Part shown: in pieces, positions 24,950-36,500 of the stretch
Layout of the letters: each line of letters begins with the position of its first letter
Numbering within the stretch: position 1 is the stretch's first letter
DNA from: Theocolax elegans
Lineage: Eukaryota; Arthropoda; Insecta; Hymenoptera; Cerocephalidae
Reading direction: 5' to 3'
DNA length: 64,000 bases
NCBI GenBank assembly: GCA_026168455.1
Contig: CM047428.1
Coordinates: 22,844,759-22,908,758 of the forward strand
Translations under genes and position numbers: made by a program
Notes under the pieces: model-generated
The model's input: only the letters and a program-made list of their open reading frames with translations
What the model was told of the DNA's origin: nothing
Databases searched by the model: none

Positions 24950-25970
24950 ACAAGGGAGTCAACGAGGGCCATAAGGCGCGCACTCGTTCGTAGGAGGCAC
25001 ACAGCCCCCGAATCCCTCCTCGAGCTTTAAATCACAAAGCCAAGGTGAAAAGAGAAAAAGCAAAGAGTTTTAACCCCGTCGAGTGGGCGAAAGAAAGAAA
25101 GAGCGAAAGAGAGAGAGAGAGAGAGGGAGAGGGAGTAAGAGGGAGAGAAGTCGGAGTTGTGCGCGTCGTCCATGAAAACACAGCGATTTCGTCAAAAATC
25201 TTAGCGCGCAACATAAATGAATAAATTAGTCGAAAAGTCGGCCAGGTCGTCGTCGTCGGGAAGGATTGGAGCCGCCTACTACACGGTAGAGAGACATTTG
25301 ACGCCGGCCGGGTAATCACGTTATTTACAGCCTCGGAAAGTCGAGCACTGTCGTATATGCATATATAGTTAGCTATATATATGCGTGCGCTCGAGAACCA
25401 TATCCTATTTACGAGGATTGTGTGCGTGTGCGTATAGTGTGTATTGACACAGAGACGCATGGTGTGTAGGAGCCAACGTAATAAAGCGCGAACTCAAGGA
25501 AGCAAGGAAGGGTTTGTCCGTGCATTGTCAGGACAGGAGGCGGGTTACCACTGCCGCCGGGAAAACCAAGAAACCGACTAGGTGAACGGGATTCCCGACG
25601 GTTAGACGCGGCACCAAAATATAAAATTGTTGTCCTTTCGTGATCCCGGTGTTGTTGACCGTTGTATGCAAACTTACAACTCGGCAATGGGAGAGAAAGA
25701 GAGAGAGAGTGAGAGATCGAGTACTCTCTTCGTACCGAGATTCCACTGTGATTGTACCTTCCTGATATTCCAATGACCGATCATTGTTTCATTAACCCTT
25801 TTCCGAATGTGCATCATTACCCTCGACGACCCGGGGAGTCCGGATTTATACCCTCGGGAGTGACAAAGACCAGCGGGTGTTTGTGTCGATCGCTAATTAG
25901 TTACTCCTTCGATACACACGCACTTGCGCCTCGATATGTTTGCAGACATTGCATTTGTTGTCTTTTATCA
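24950..25970. promoter_or_regulatory. Large GC-raised island with GA runs
   Basis: One of the longest upstream G+C-rich blocks. It has GA-rich runs (25085-25150, 25690-25720) and AAAAGGGTTAAT on the minus strand (25791-25802), a full match to the classical Krüppel consensus AANGGGTTAA. Open frames on both strands overlap each other and are GA/CT read-through. Candidate enhancer. Confidence 0.25.
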
Positions 25971-26679
25971 TTTTCATAAATACGATTATTATGTTTATGG
26001 GGTTCGCTCGTACAACACCAATCTATTTAACCCACTTTATAGACAACGTTTAATCTTTTTGCGCATTCATATTATTATTTATTGCTTTTTACGTGATCAA
26101 CAGTACAAGTCTACAATAAAAGATCGTCAACTTTTCAGCTTAAACTATACGCATATACTGTTTTAATAATCATGCAAACAGTATTTCCTGGGCTTGTTTA
26201 ACATTCTTGTACAACCATATTTTAAATACATCTGAGATTTTTAATAAAAAAAAATTAAAATTCTCAAAGAGTATACCTTAATTATTCTGCTTACCAACCT
26301 TATATGACCTATTGATTTTAATTATAGTGACAAACGCAAATATTCTGAAAATCGTTTTTTTTACTCTTAGTTTTTCCGCTTTATTATTTCTTTGGCGCGT
26401 TATTTGGTTCAATATTTTGTTCTTCTCTAGTTAAACTGACCATGTCAATCGCGGGGAACATAGAAAATTTCCTTAGTACAACATTAACAGAGAAAAGTCA
26501 CGGCAATTTTTATTGAAAAAGTTTTATTGAACTTCTATGGATGTTGAGGTGTATCCAATAAATAAAATTGAAATATATTGTCCAGCATCGAGAATAACGA
26601 CAAATAAATATAACGTAACGGAAATCGCAAATTTCGTATATATACAATATATACGAAACAAATTACTCGCAGCTGAGGC
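25971..26679. other. AT-rich intergenic DNA
   Basis: Nothing recognised. Confidence 0.4.
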
Positions 26680-27560
26680 CAAGAAAAACAGACAGCTGAG
26701 ACGAGAGAAAGATTGGGTCCACGTATATATATATATATATACACAGAAGAAAGGTGCAAGGCAGCGGAATACTACTCTCGGAGAAAAAAAATAGAAAGGA
26801 AAACTCTATAGGTTAAGAAGCATAAGAGAGAAAAAGTTACGGTATAAGATAACGTTGAAAAACTACGAAAGGGGATGACGGTCAAGTGCGAGAGAGGAAA
26901 AGAAGTGCATGGAAAAACAGTTAACCCGGCACGTTCACGAGAAGCTTAACTGTTAAAGTGTCATAAACATTGAGATCGTTATACCATTTTGTCCGATATA
27001 TATATATTTTCTAAAAGGTTGCTCAAAGAGAGATAGAGAAAGAAAAAAATGGTAAAGGGTTGAAATGTTGGTAGAACTTTTTGATACTCGCAATATCCTC
27101 CCCACCCCGTCCCTTCTTTCCAAACCAATTTTTTTCCGTCGAGGCCCGGTATATATATTCTTATACCTACGCGATTATAAGCATTAGGAGAATAGCTCTT
27201 TGGAAAACGGAAAGAGTTGAGTAACGACTTACCGATCTATACCTGACCGCCTTTTTGGTGACCCGCGTTTTCCGGATTTGCATTTTACATTGTCTAGCCG
27301 AACGAGTTTTTACTTACTTTCCGGAAAGTTATGGAGGATTATAACGGCTCGGTGAGAAATGGAAAAAAGTAAAGCTCGGATAACTCGAATTTCTCCAAAT
27401 TTCTTTTTTTTTTTCCCTCCACTCGAACCTTACGGCTACTTCTTTTTCTTACACTCTTTGGATTTTCGATTCTTGTTTGCGTTGCGGATTATTGTAAAAC
27501 TGTAAAGGAAAAAAATAGGGAAAAGAAAGTTTGTGAAAAACCATTTTTCGGTAATTTTAC
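26680..27560. promoter_or_regulatory. GC-raised island
   Basis: Purine-rich with (TA)n at about 26724-26741 and CAGTTAACCCGG (26918-26929), another GGGTTAA-type motif. No gene evidence. Confidence 0.2.
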
Positions 27561-27939
27561 ATTTTTGTCTGTGCGTATAGTCGTATACGTTAAGCCGATA
27601 CCGTCAGTTAAACTTACATCCTTTTGTTTTTCAGGATCACTAAAACGCGGTAAAGCGAATAATTAGTCGATATCTACAGTACGTAAATATTTAAATAAAT
27701 TGTTTCATCTCACCATTTAAAGCTTAGTTATTATATACGATAATTTCTTTGATATAACAACAAATCAAATGCTTATACATTTTTAATCGAATCTCTCGGA
27801 TTAACAAAGCTATATTATACATCAAGTGTAATTAGACTGACTGAAACGCATAATTTAACTGATTAGAATTAACAGATTAGAAAAAATTAAGACGTGTTAT
27901 TGCGACAATTCAATGAGTAAAACGTTACTCAACGGAGGA

Positions 27940-29420
27940 ATAAATGGCATTTGCGATACAAGGAGCGAAATTCACCCCAAAAGAAAAATTTGGTCCGTCT
28001 CGTGGTGCGTTTTTGCCGAGTAGCAACGTGACGCGTGCATTAGGGTCGCGAGAAAAATGGACGACAGGGAAAAAAGTGGTGAGGAAGAAACGAGTGTGTC
28101 GAAAATCCGAGTGGACGCGGAGAAAGCTGGGCTATACCTCGTACACATACAAATGCAGGGGAGACGCGGGTCTTATACGATAATATATAGAACTTGAAGA
28201 TTAGCGTTTTTGGACTACGTATACACTTCACGGATGAACAAGATATGTTTAAGAACTTTTCAATTAAACGCATTATTTTTTATTATATATAATTAAGTAT
28301 ATCTATACGTTTATCTATATATACGAATTGCCTTTATATATTTGCGTGCATTTGGTAAATTAATATAATACATCGCTATACACGGCGCGTATTGTAAAAA
28401 TAAATTGTTTTCAAGAAAAATAAATGAATTTCACGTTCATCTAAAGAAGGACGTACGCGTGTCTAAGTTTACGTAATTGATCCTCTATTTCATTTACCTA
28501 AGATGAACAAACAAATATATATTCAACCCGCAAAGAATCTGTACATAGCTATATATATATATATGTATAAGAAAACCGAGAAACCTCGCGTGTGTATATA
28601 TATAGGTATAGAGTACGATCGACGTGCCTCGCGGGAGGTACAGGACGAAAAAGATCACGAGGAAAAACAGAGCGCGCGAGAAAAAACAAAAAAAAACCGA
28701 GGGGGAGAAAGAAAATGACTTAAAGGGGAAAGAGCGCCATGGACGGGACGAGAAAAATAGTGAAAAAGGGTCAGGAAGAGGAAAAAGAGAGAGGCACACA
28801 CGCGCACACGCACACGTATATATACATACACATATATGTATATTCGTATATAGGTATAGAGGAGAGAAAAATACATACGGCGGAAAAGGGACGATAACGT
28901 TCGGTCGCGCGCGCGCGCTCTCGCACAAGGGGGTGAAGCTGGACTTTTTCCCTCCCCGGGCCAAAAAAAGAAAACGTAGCGAGGGTGGCGAGGGCGCACG
29001 TACTTTGGGGTCGTTAAGCATTTCGGACAGGAGAGAAGAGAGAAACAGAGAAAAAGAGAGAGTGGGAGTCAGTCACTCGATGCAGGAGCTTTTACGTCCG
29101 AACGGAAGAAAGAAAAAGCCTTTGTCCTATCGCGTTGCTCGACGATATATAAATGTATGTGTATGTATGTGTGTATATATATACATATATATAAGCGCAT
29201 GCCGCCCTGAATCGAAGATGAAAACGCTATGGGGATGCGATTCTCCATTTTATTTCGACCGCGCGTGCTCTCAACCGTGGGCGTTATCCGTTTATCTATA
29301 TACATTCAGGACCTCTTTTTTTCCTTCGCTTCTATCTTATACGCGGTTCTCGCATTTTCCCTCTTTGTCAGTACTGCGACAAGTTTCTCCTTTACATTTT
29401 TTTTTACTTAAATTATATTA
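27940..29420. promoter_or_regulatory. Long GC-raised island with TA, CA, GA and CG runs
   Basis: Two G+C-rich parts (27940-28200 and 28600-29420) with GA-rich stretches, alternating CG at 28905-28918 and many TATATA blocks. A 265-codon frame on + (28624-29421) and frames of 114-175 codons on - overlap almost completely, which is what low-complexity purine/pyrimidine DNA does. None has a domain, so I do not call a gene. Confidence 0.25.
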
Positions 29421-30676
29421 AGATAATTGGTAATTTCGAAGACAAATATACTTTAATATTTCCAATTTTGTATGAATAATTCAATCATTTAGACGATTTG
29501 TGTTTTGTTAATGCACTTGCAATTGTTAATGTCACTTTGTGGCAGTATAATTAATTAAATTATTAAATTATTACAAATACACTGAGAAAAATGATATTTT
29601 TAATATTAAAAATTGATGATTTAAATACGATCAAATGATTCTGTTATATAGAGAATGTATGTGTGTATTGTCATTTAGATTTGAAGGTTGAAAACATAAA
29701 TATTATTAATTCTTTAACAGTGAATAAGTATTAATATTCAAAAAATTATTACGACGAGTTATAATTATTATTCGTCATTAAAAATAAATTCACCAATTAC
29801 TTGGGATAAATATTTCTTTAAGATGAATAAATTCGTGAACTCTGATCTAGTAATATATTTTGTAAGTATATATAGATTCATAATTGATAAAATTGTAATG
29901 AACGATGAAAACTGTCTTAATTAAACTGTAAAATATCGTGCCTGTCAAATAAAATTATAAAAATAAATAATTGTATTAATCAGTTACCTTATCAGTTTTA
30001 ATCTTTGTATATCATTGCAAATAAATTATAATTGTAACTTTGACGAGCTTGTTTATAATTTGCATATCTTCACAATAAGCGTTGAATCAATTTGATTAAT
30101 TAATTTGTATTAGAAACAATCGAAAACAAAATCTAATAATGCATAAATTGATATACTTATATATAACGATATATTACAAATAAAAAATTTTAATTAAATT
30201 CGATTGCAAGTATATATTATACATTTAGGTATATAAAGTAAATTATAAAATTTAGTATAAAAAATAAAATTATTACAAGATAACGTTATGTATAGATATA
30301 GTTAACCTAAAATAAATATTTATCTTGTAGACCCCTTGGTATATAGTTATAGGTGATAGAAGAATGTAGACTGAAAAACTAATTATCTGGAGTTATATTG
30401 ATATAGTCCTCGAAAAAAAAAACATTTTCAAGATTTTTATGGCTTGTGAAGGTACAAACTGCAGTTTTTTCAGCCGTCTATTTAAAGAATATTTTATATA
30501 TATATATACACATATGTATACACAATTGTATACGTATGATGTGTCCTTACACACTTCCTTGCATATAATAGACGACTTTCGAAAGTATAAATCACGAATA
30601 CCTATATATATATCTACGTATGTATACAGAAAAATAAAATAAATTCTTTTATTGCGTATAGGTATACCCATAAGTA
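29421..30676. other. AT-rich intergenic DNA
   Basis: No gene recognised. CACTGAGAAAAATGATATTTTT at about 29580 (first 20 bases similar to other MITE starts) may be a MITE end. (TA)n occurs at 30679-30697. Confidence 0.35.
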
Positions 30677-31740
30677 ATATATATATATATATATATACGC
30701 GCGAGAGGTAAAATACGAAAGCACAGTCAGTTATTACTAATGGGAAACAAATTGTAAGGTTTTCTAGCTCGAGTTAAATTCTTTCGATAACGTGTATGTA
30801 TTACATATATATACGTATACATATATATAGATGCGTTTTCTTTAGATTTGGAAAACTGTTCAAAATAGGCCGTGAATCATAAGTTCGTCATGGACTTTCG
30901 AATCACCTGATACGTTTAAAACAATAAGCGATAATCGATATAAAAGAGTTCCAAAGTTATATACACGTTTCCTGTTATTCTTAATCGGTTTCGTTTTTTT
31001 TTTCTTTTTCGACTCTAATGCCTCCCCCCCTCCCTCCTCTCACTCTCGGGGTTTGAAAAAAGCACAAAGCAGCGCACAAGGGCTAAACAAGACGGTTCTT
31101 TTTTTATTTTTAATTGACGGCACGTGTCCGCGCTACTTTTAAACACTCGTTTCGTTTGCTTGCTTCGTAACCCATTGAAAGAAAAACGTTCGAACGATAT
31201 ATATATATATATATATACGCGCGAGAGGTAAAATACGAAAGCACAGTCAGTTATTACTAATGGGAAACAAATTGTAAGGTTTTCTAGCTCGAGTTAAATT
31301 CTTTCGATAACGTGTATGTATTACATATATATACGTATACATATATATAGATGCGTTTTCTTTAGATTTGGAAAACTGTTCAAAATAGGCCGTGAATCAT
31401 AAGTTCGTCATGGACTTTCGAATCACCTGATACGTTTAAAACAATAAGCGATAATCGATATAAAAGAGTTCCAAAGTTATATACACGTTTCCTGTTATTC
31501 TTAATCGGTTTCGTTTTTTTTTTCTTTTTCGACTCTAATGCCTCCCCCCCCCCCCTCCCTCTCTCACTCTCTCTCTCGGGGTTTGAAAAAAGCACAAAGC
31601 AGCGCACAAGGGCTAAACAAGACGGTTCTTTTTTTATTTTTAAATTGACGGCACGTGTCCGCGCTACTTTTAAACACTCGTTTCGTTTGCTTGCTTCGTA
31701 ACCCATTGAAAGAAAAACGTTCGAACGATATATGTATATA
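30677..31740. repeat. Recent tandem duplication of about 530 bp
   Basis: Copy 1 (about 30690-31199) and copy 2 (about 31210-31733) are almost identical, both running from ATACGCGCGAGAGGTAAAAT to AAAACGTTCGAACGATAT. The differences I see are length changes in the poly-C/CT tract (about 31023-31045 against 31543-31577) and in one T/A run (31112/31642). (TA)n tracts lie at the start, junction and end, fitting unequal exchange or slippage between them. The segment ends about 1.5 kb before the inferred hb start, so it could double a regulatory element. A collapsed or expanded haplotype in the assembly is the alternative. Confidence 0.85.
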
Positions 31741-32829
31741 TATATGTACGTAATGTTGTTTCCGAAAAGAAAGCGGAAAAAGCATCGACTAGAGAGGGGT
31801 TGACTACGACTATTTTCAAATTAAACTATATACGAGGCAACGATGTCTTAAGAATTACGAGATACCCGTCTTTGGGATACGCTACACTTAAACGAAGAAA
31901 AATGTACCGAAGAAAAAAAAACGAAGCGAAACCCTTCAAGGTTTTTCCGGAGAAACGGAAATCATTTAAATAGATTAAAACATCTTCGATGGATTTACGT
32001 TTAATTTATGTGGCTTATATTACGTCCAATAGACGTATGACCTTCCGAACCTTCCTATACATATTTATTATAAGTGAATGATTATAATTAACGGTATTGT
32101 TTTTTTTATATAATAAAAAATGTAATTATATTACATAAGGATTTGTATGAATATATTTATCAATTTAACTATATTTCATAGCATATGTTTCGTTATATAT
32201 ATATATGGTGATTTTTAATACGTTACTATACAATGTAATGAAAATTACGTAATTTTTCTAGATAATATGTTTTCCAATATACATACTTTATTCAAATATT
32301 CATTAAAAATTTTATGTATAAAAACACTAAAAATAAAATGTTTTACATAAAAAATTAACTATTCGAACTGCATTTAATATCACATATTTAACAAATAATT
32401 TTGAATCAATTTTACATTTACAATTCATAAATACAAAGTGATCGTACAATCATCATAAAAAATTGTTTATAATAAATAAATAAAATAAAAAATTATAAAA
32501 ATTTATATAAAGATTTATTTATATATATAAATAAATCTTTCCCAAGATTTGTTATATATATCATAATAGATGACCGAAAGCTTGGCAAAACATTTATCCA
32601 AATGGAATTTAAAACAATTTTTATTTCTTAAATGTTGTAATAATATTTTTATAAATATTGTGAAAGTGGTGAATGGGGGAAAAATATTGTATTTTTGGTT
32701 ATTGCCAGGAGCAATAAAATAATGAAAAATCGTAAAATTGATGAAACCTGACAACATTAAAAAATCATTAAAAATCGTCTCGTATAAAACAAGTCTGTGC
32801 AGGTCCAAGTTAAATTGTACGCTGCAGTT
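31741..32829. other. Intergenic DNA
   Basis: First 250 bases are of mixed composition; the rest is strongly AT-rich. No gene recognised. Confidence 0.35.
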
Positions 32830-33234
32830 TCTGAAGTACAGAGAGAGAGAGAGAGAGACAATAGGTTACACCTCTGTAGGTGTTATAGCGGTATTTTACC
32901 CCTTCCGATACGAATGCCGAGAGCGTTAATTAGTCATCTCGGAAAAATAGAGGAAACGTAAAAAGGGTGGATGGAGGGGAGAGAGCCAAAGAGACATCTC
33001 CGGTAAATTCGAAATCTTGAGTTCGTACGGAGTGGGGAAGGGGAGAGCGAGAGAGAGAGAGGGAGAGACGAAGGGAGGCTAGAAATGCCCCCTAGCTCGA
33101 GCTCCGATTGGTCGGCCGGCCGCAGGGTGATTTTGGTAATAGGGCGTGGAGGGGGGGGGGGGGAGAGAAGAGGGTGAGCCCTCCGCGCGAATTCTCGGCG
33201 GCCCGTGTAACCCGTGTCTACTTGGGTTTGGGTC
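32830..33234 (+). promoter_or_regulatory. Probable hunchback promoter region
   Basis: G+C-rich block with GA arrays (32840-32857, 33046-33068), an inverted CCAAT box (GATTGGTCGG, about 33104-33113), a CGGCCGGCCGCAGG core and a G-run (33150-33163). It ends at GGTCAGTCAGTC (33231-33242), which contains two overlapping arthropod initiator matches (TCAGTC). No TATA box lies at -30. A RGWYV match (AGATC, 33263-33267) sits at +29 from the first initiator A, one base off the ideal DPE position. The position directly before a good splice donor (33573) supports a promoter of the + strand gene; the start is inferred. Confidence 0.45.
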
Positions 33235-33572
33235 AGTCAGTCCAACTCCGGCACTCGTCTCGAGATCATCTCCGAGACGGTCGTTAACGATATGCCATCG
33301 TTGACATTCGGTACATTGACATAGTACTTGCAGCCAAACAAGTTCGTTCGATCAGTTGTGTTTGTGGTGGATACATTTTTCCTTCTATCAATATACACGT
33401 AGATCGGTATATATGGTGTTGCGCGACAGTGACTATTATTTGACTAAATGTGATTGGATCGTACACGTACACACCGTTGGCAGTGCTTCGATATCTACTT
33501 GCGACGTTTTTTCTTCGGAGACAGTCTACACGCTGGACACAAACGGACCGAATTCACTCCGTCGCTAACGAG
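33235..33572 (+). other. hb: Proposed non-coding first exon of hunchback
   Basis: Runs from the initiator-like TCAGTCAGT to the consensus donor AACGAG|GTATGTCAG (GT at 33573). It lacks a credible initiator ORF, which fits a 5' UTR exon. A 71-codon frame inside it (33356-33568) is closed just before the donor and has no domain. It would splice to the acceptor at 39757-39758, giving a 6.2-kb intron. hb genes commonly have a 5' UTR exon and more than one promoter, so another transcript starting nearer 39 kb is possible. Only cDNA would settle it. Confidence 0.4.
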
Positions 33573-36500
33573 GTATGTCAGCTTGTTTTTTTTTTTTATT
33601 TTATTGTACTTGCATTATTGTAAATAGATGACAAGTATTAAACGCTTGTTTATTTATCTTTGTTTCGCTTCGTTTTTACATTTTTATATTGACTTTCATG
33701 GGAGTTCCAAACAATCATTTTTGTCAACAACGTAAATGTTAAAAACACAAAACCAGTATGATTTGAATAATTTTTTAATTACTATATAAATTAATATAAT
33801 AACTACATATATTGTACATAATATAAACTTGAATTATTGTTAATTCTTTATTAATTTTTTAACACTGCTATTCAATACTATTGTTATTTACAAAAACATC
33901 AAAATATCCCAAAAAAAAGTAGTTAACCGTTACATTAATTGGTTAAGTTTGTTCTATTTGAAAATCGACTATTTAAATAATGTTACCGTTTAACAATTCC
34001 ATGCAGTTTAGTTTAACGATTTGAATAAATATGGATCTAACCACCCCGAATCCAAGTACGTAAACGTTTGACAGTTACGCGTACCTGCTGTATATGTAAT
34101 AAAAGTCGATTAAAACAAAAAGTCAAATTATTTTTTCTTGGAATTCGATTAAATATTTAGACGGATTAAAATCGTACAAATGGTTTTATTTACCGTTAAC
34201 TGTTTCAACGCGGTGTAGTCAAGTATATAGGTATAAATAAACTTGTTGTAACTTGTAAAACTTAATTTCTCGGAAACATTAAGAACGATTAAACGTTATA
34301 AGCGTTAAGGATTACGTCCCATTGTTATAGATACACTTGTTGTAAATTGATGTAAATTCCTTTAATTGCCTCTATATGTATATATATAGACACCATTAAT
34401 CCGTCCATCCAAATTGTTCCATTCAACAGTTACCTCCATGATGTATATATATATATACTAATTTTATGAAAAATCAATTTAACCGGATCGACAGTTATAC
34501 AACTTATACTTACTTTGCGTATATAATGCAAAGAAAATAAAAATATTATTTTAAAGAGAGGGCGAGTGAGGTATGCTAGTCAAAGGTCGAGAGATTTAAA
34601 TGCCCGAGAGTGTACACAGTTGCATATAAACCGCGCGCGCGCGCCGTTGTGTAAGCCGCGCACGCTAAACGTAATCCCTCCTGCGCGCCCGACCAATGAA
34701 CCCTTTTGCCGCGCGCTCTCCTCTTTTTTTTTTTCCTTCGACACCGATCCGTCGAGCAAGTTTATTAAGACGCACGCGCACATCACATAGATATTTAGGT
34801 ACACGTGTTATAATCTTTCTCTCCCCACCTAAAATCTCGTTCTCTCTCTCTCTATCCCGTATCCTTCGCGTTATTCCGTTGTTTTGCTCGAATTATCCTT
34901 CGGGTGTTAACGTCGTGCGCGCGAAAACAGTCGTTTTCGAGCCACCGGCCGGGAAAATAGCCGGAAAAACGAGTATCGCGAGTTCCATTGATGATTATAC
35001 GTATTTTACCAATTTGTTCGTAGGACGTTTACGTTTTTTATTTAATCAGGTGATCATTTTCGTTTTTATTTTTTGCGCTGTATTTTTTTTTTCTATCGTT
35101 ACGTCGATACTGTTATACCGTTCGCTGTTGAGGTATTTATTTAATTTTTTTATATTACGTTTTTTTTTATCATTAAATTACTTTCGTTTCTTTATTAATA
35201 ATTTCGTGGTGCGATAATTGTTATTAAAGTAAACGAAGCGTGTATATACCATTATTAAAATGATTGTGTGTATAAAATGTATATTTTTTTCATTATAAGT
35301 GAGTCAATTTACTCTTAATATTTATAAATTTTTGTACAAAATTATAAAGTACTATGAATTGATTTATTATAATAATTATTGTAAGAATAATAATTATAAA
35401 AATTACAACAAATTTGTGTAACTGTTTAATTTTGTACTTTTAGCTTCTAATCAAATGTTTATGTATTTAATGATGATTAAAATTTCTCAGAATTGTTACG
35501 TGGTTTGATTAATAATCGTTCAAATTTATTATAGGTAATAAAATTTTATTTCATTTTATTATTATTGTATATACATGTTGTACGAAAATGATTAACATTT
35601 AAACATTGCGCGTTCACGTGATTTTTATATTAACGATAAGTAACAAATAATAATGAACTAGAAAGTTTGGTCGAAAGAAAGACAAAAATGTAAAAATAGG
35701 AGAAAAGTCAATTCCAATAAGCCAAGGCGATCATTCACGAAAGCTCATTCCACCGAACTCGGAGTTGTCCGGAAATAAGAAAAAATCGAGAGGCGAAAAG
35801 GTCCGTCGCGCAAAAACGTATTGGTCCTGGCAAACAAAGCCAATCGGAAAGAGACCGGGAAAACGCATTGATGGGGGGGAGGAGAGAGAGAGAGAAAGAC
35901 GTCTTGGCCACGCAAGGGTCCGAGAAACCAATCGATCGGCTAATCGAGAAGGACAGCGAATGATTCTCATTATCCCGTCTCCGCCTCGTAGGCGTGCGGA
36001 AAAGGAGATGAACGGCTTCTTTCTCAATTTTTTGTCTAGTATCTATGCGTCTTGTACGCGTCAACGCTCACGTATATGGATATACCTATATGTATACGCT
36101 TGTACACATCGAGCCTTTTTTTTCTTCTCGTATCCCCTTTTATTTGTTTTTGTCGTCCCTCGCGACCTTTATACCGAGCATTTTTCGATCGCGAGTCCGG
36201 AACTTATATATGTATATGTATGTATATACACCTGAGATTTTTTTTCTTTCTTCACTTCGACGCACGATTATTAGCGGTTCCTTCACGAAATAAACATTTG
36301 CGGTATCGCTTGTACACACGCGATTCCTGAATTTTATTCGCCAAGTCATGTTTTTGGATCCAACATCGCAATTGCTCTCTGTTTTTGGAATGTTGATATT
36401 TTTTTATTCCTTTGGTTATATAGCCTCTCGGATACACGAATTTATTTTGAATTTGTATTAACCACGACTTTTGTATTTCGAAAATTCTCAGGATACAATA

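Noticed and set aside
25032..25460. 142-codon minus-strand frame
   Set aside because: Ser/Leu runs from a CT/GA microsatellite; overlaps other frames in the same island.
28624..29421. 265-codon + strand frame (and overlapping frames of 114-175 codons on -)
   Set aside because: Purine-rich, Lys/Arg/Glu low-complexity translation overlapping equally long antisense frames. No domain, no splice context. It follows the composition of a GC-raised island.
30677..31740. Duplicated gene
   Set aside because: The duplicated unit has no coding potential; overlapping frames are driven by T and CT runs.
34696..35217. 173-codon frame in hb intron 1
   Set aside because: Phe/Leu/Ile-rich translation of T-rich DNA, no homology recognised.
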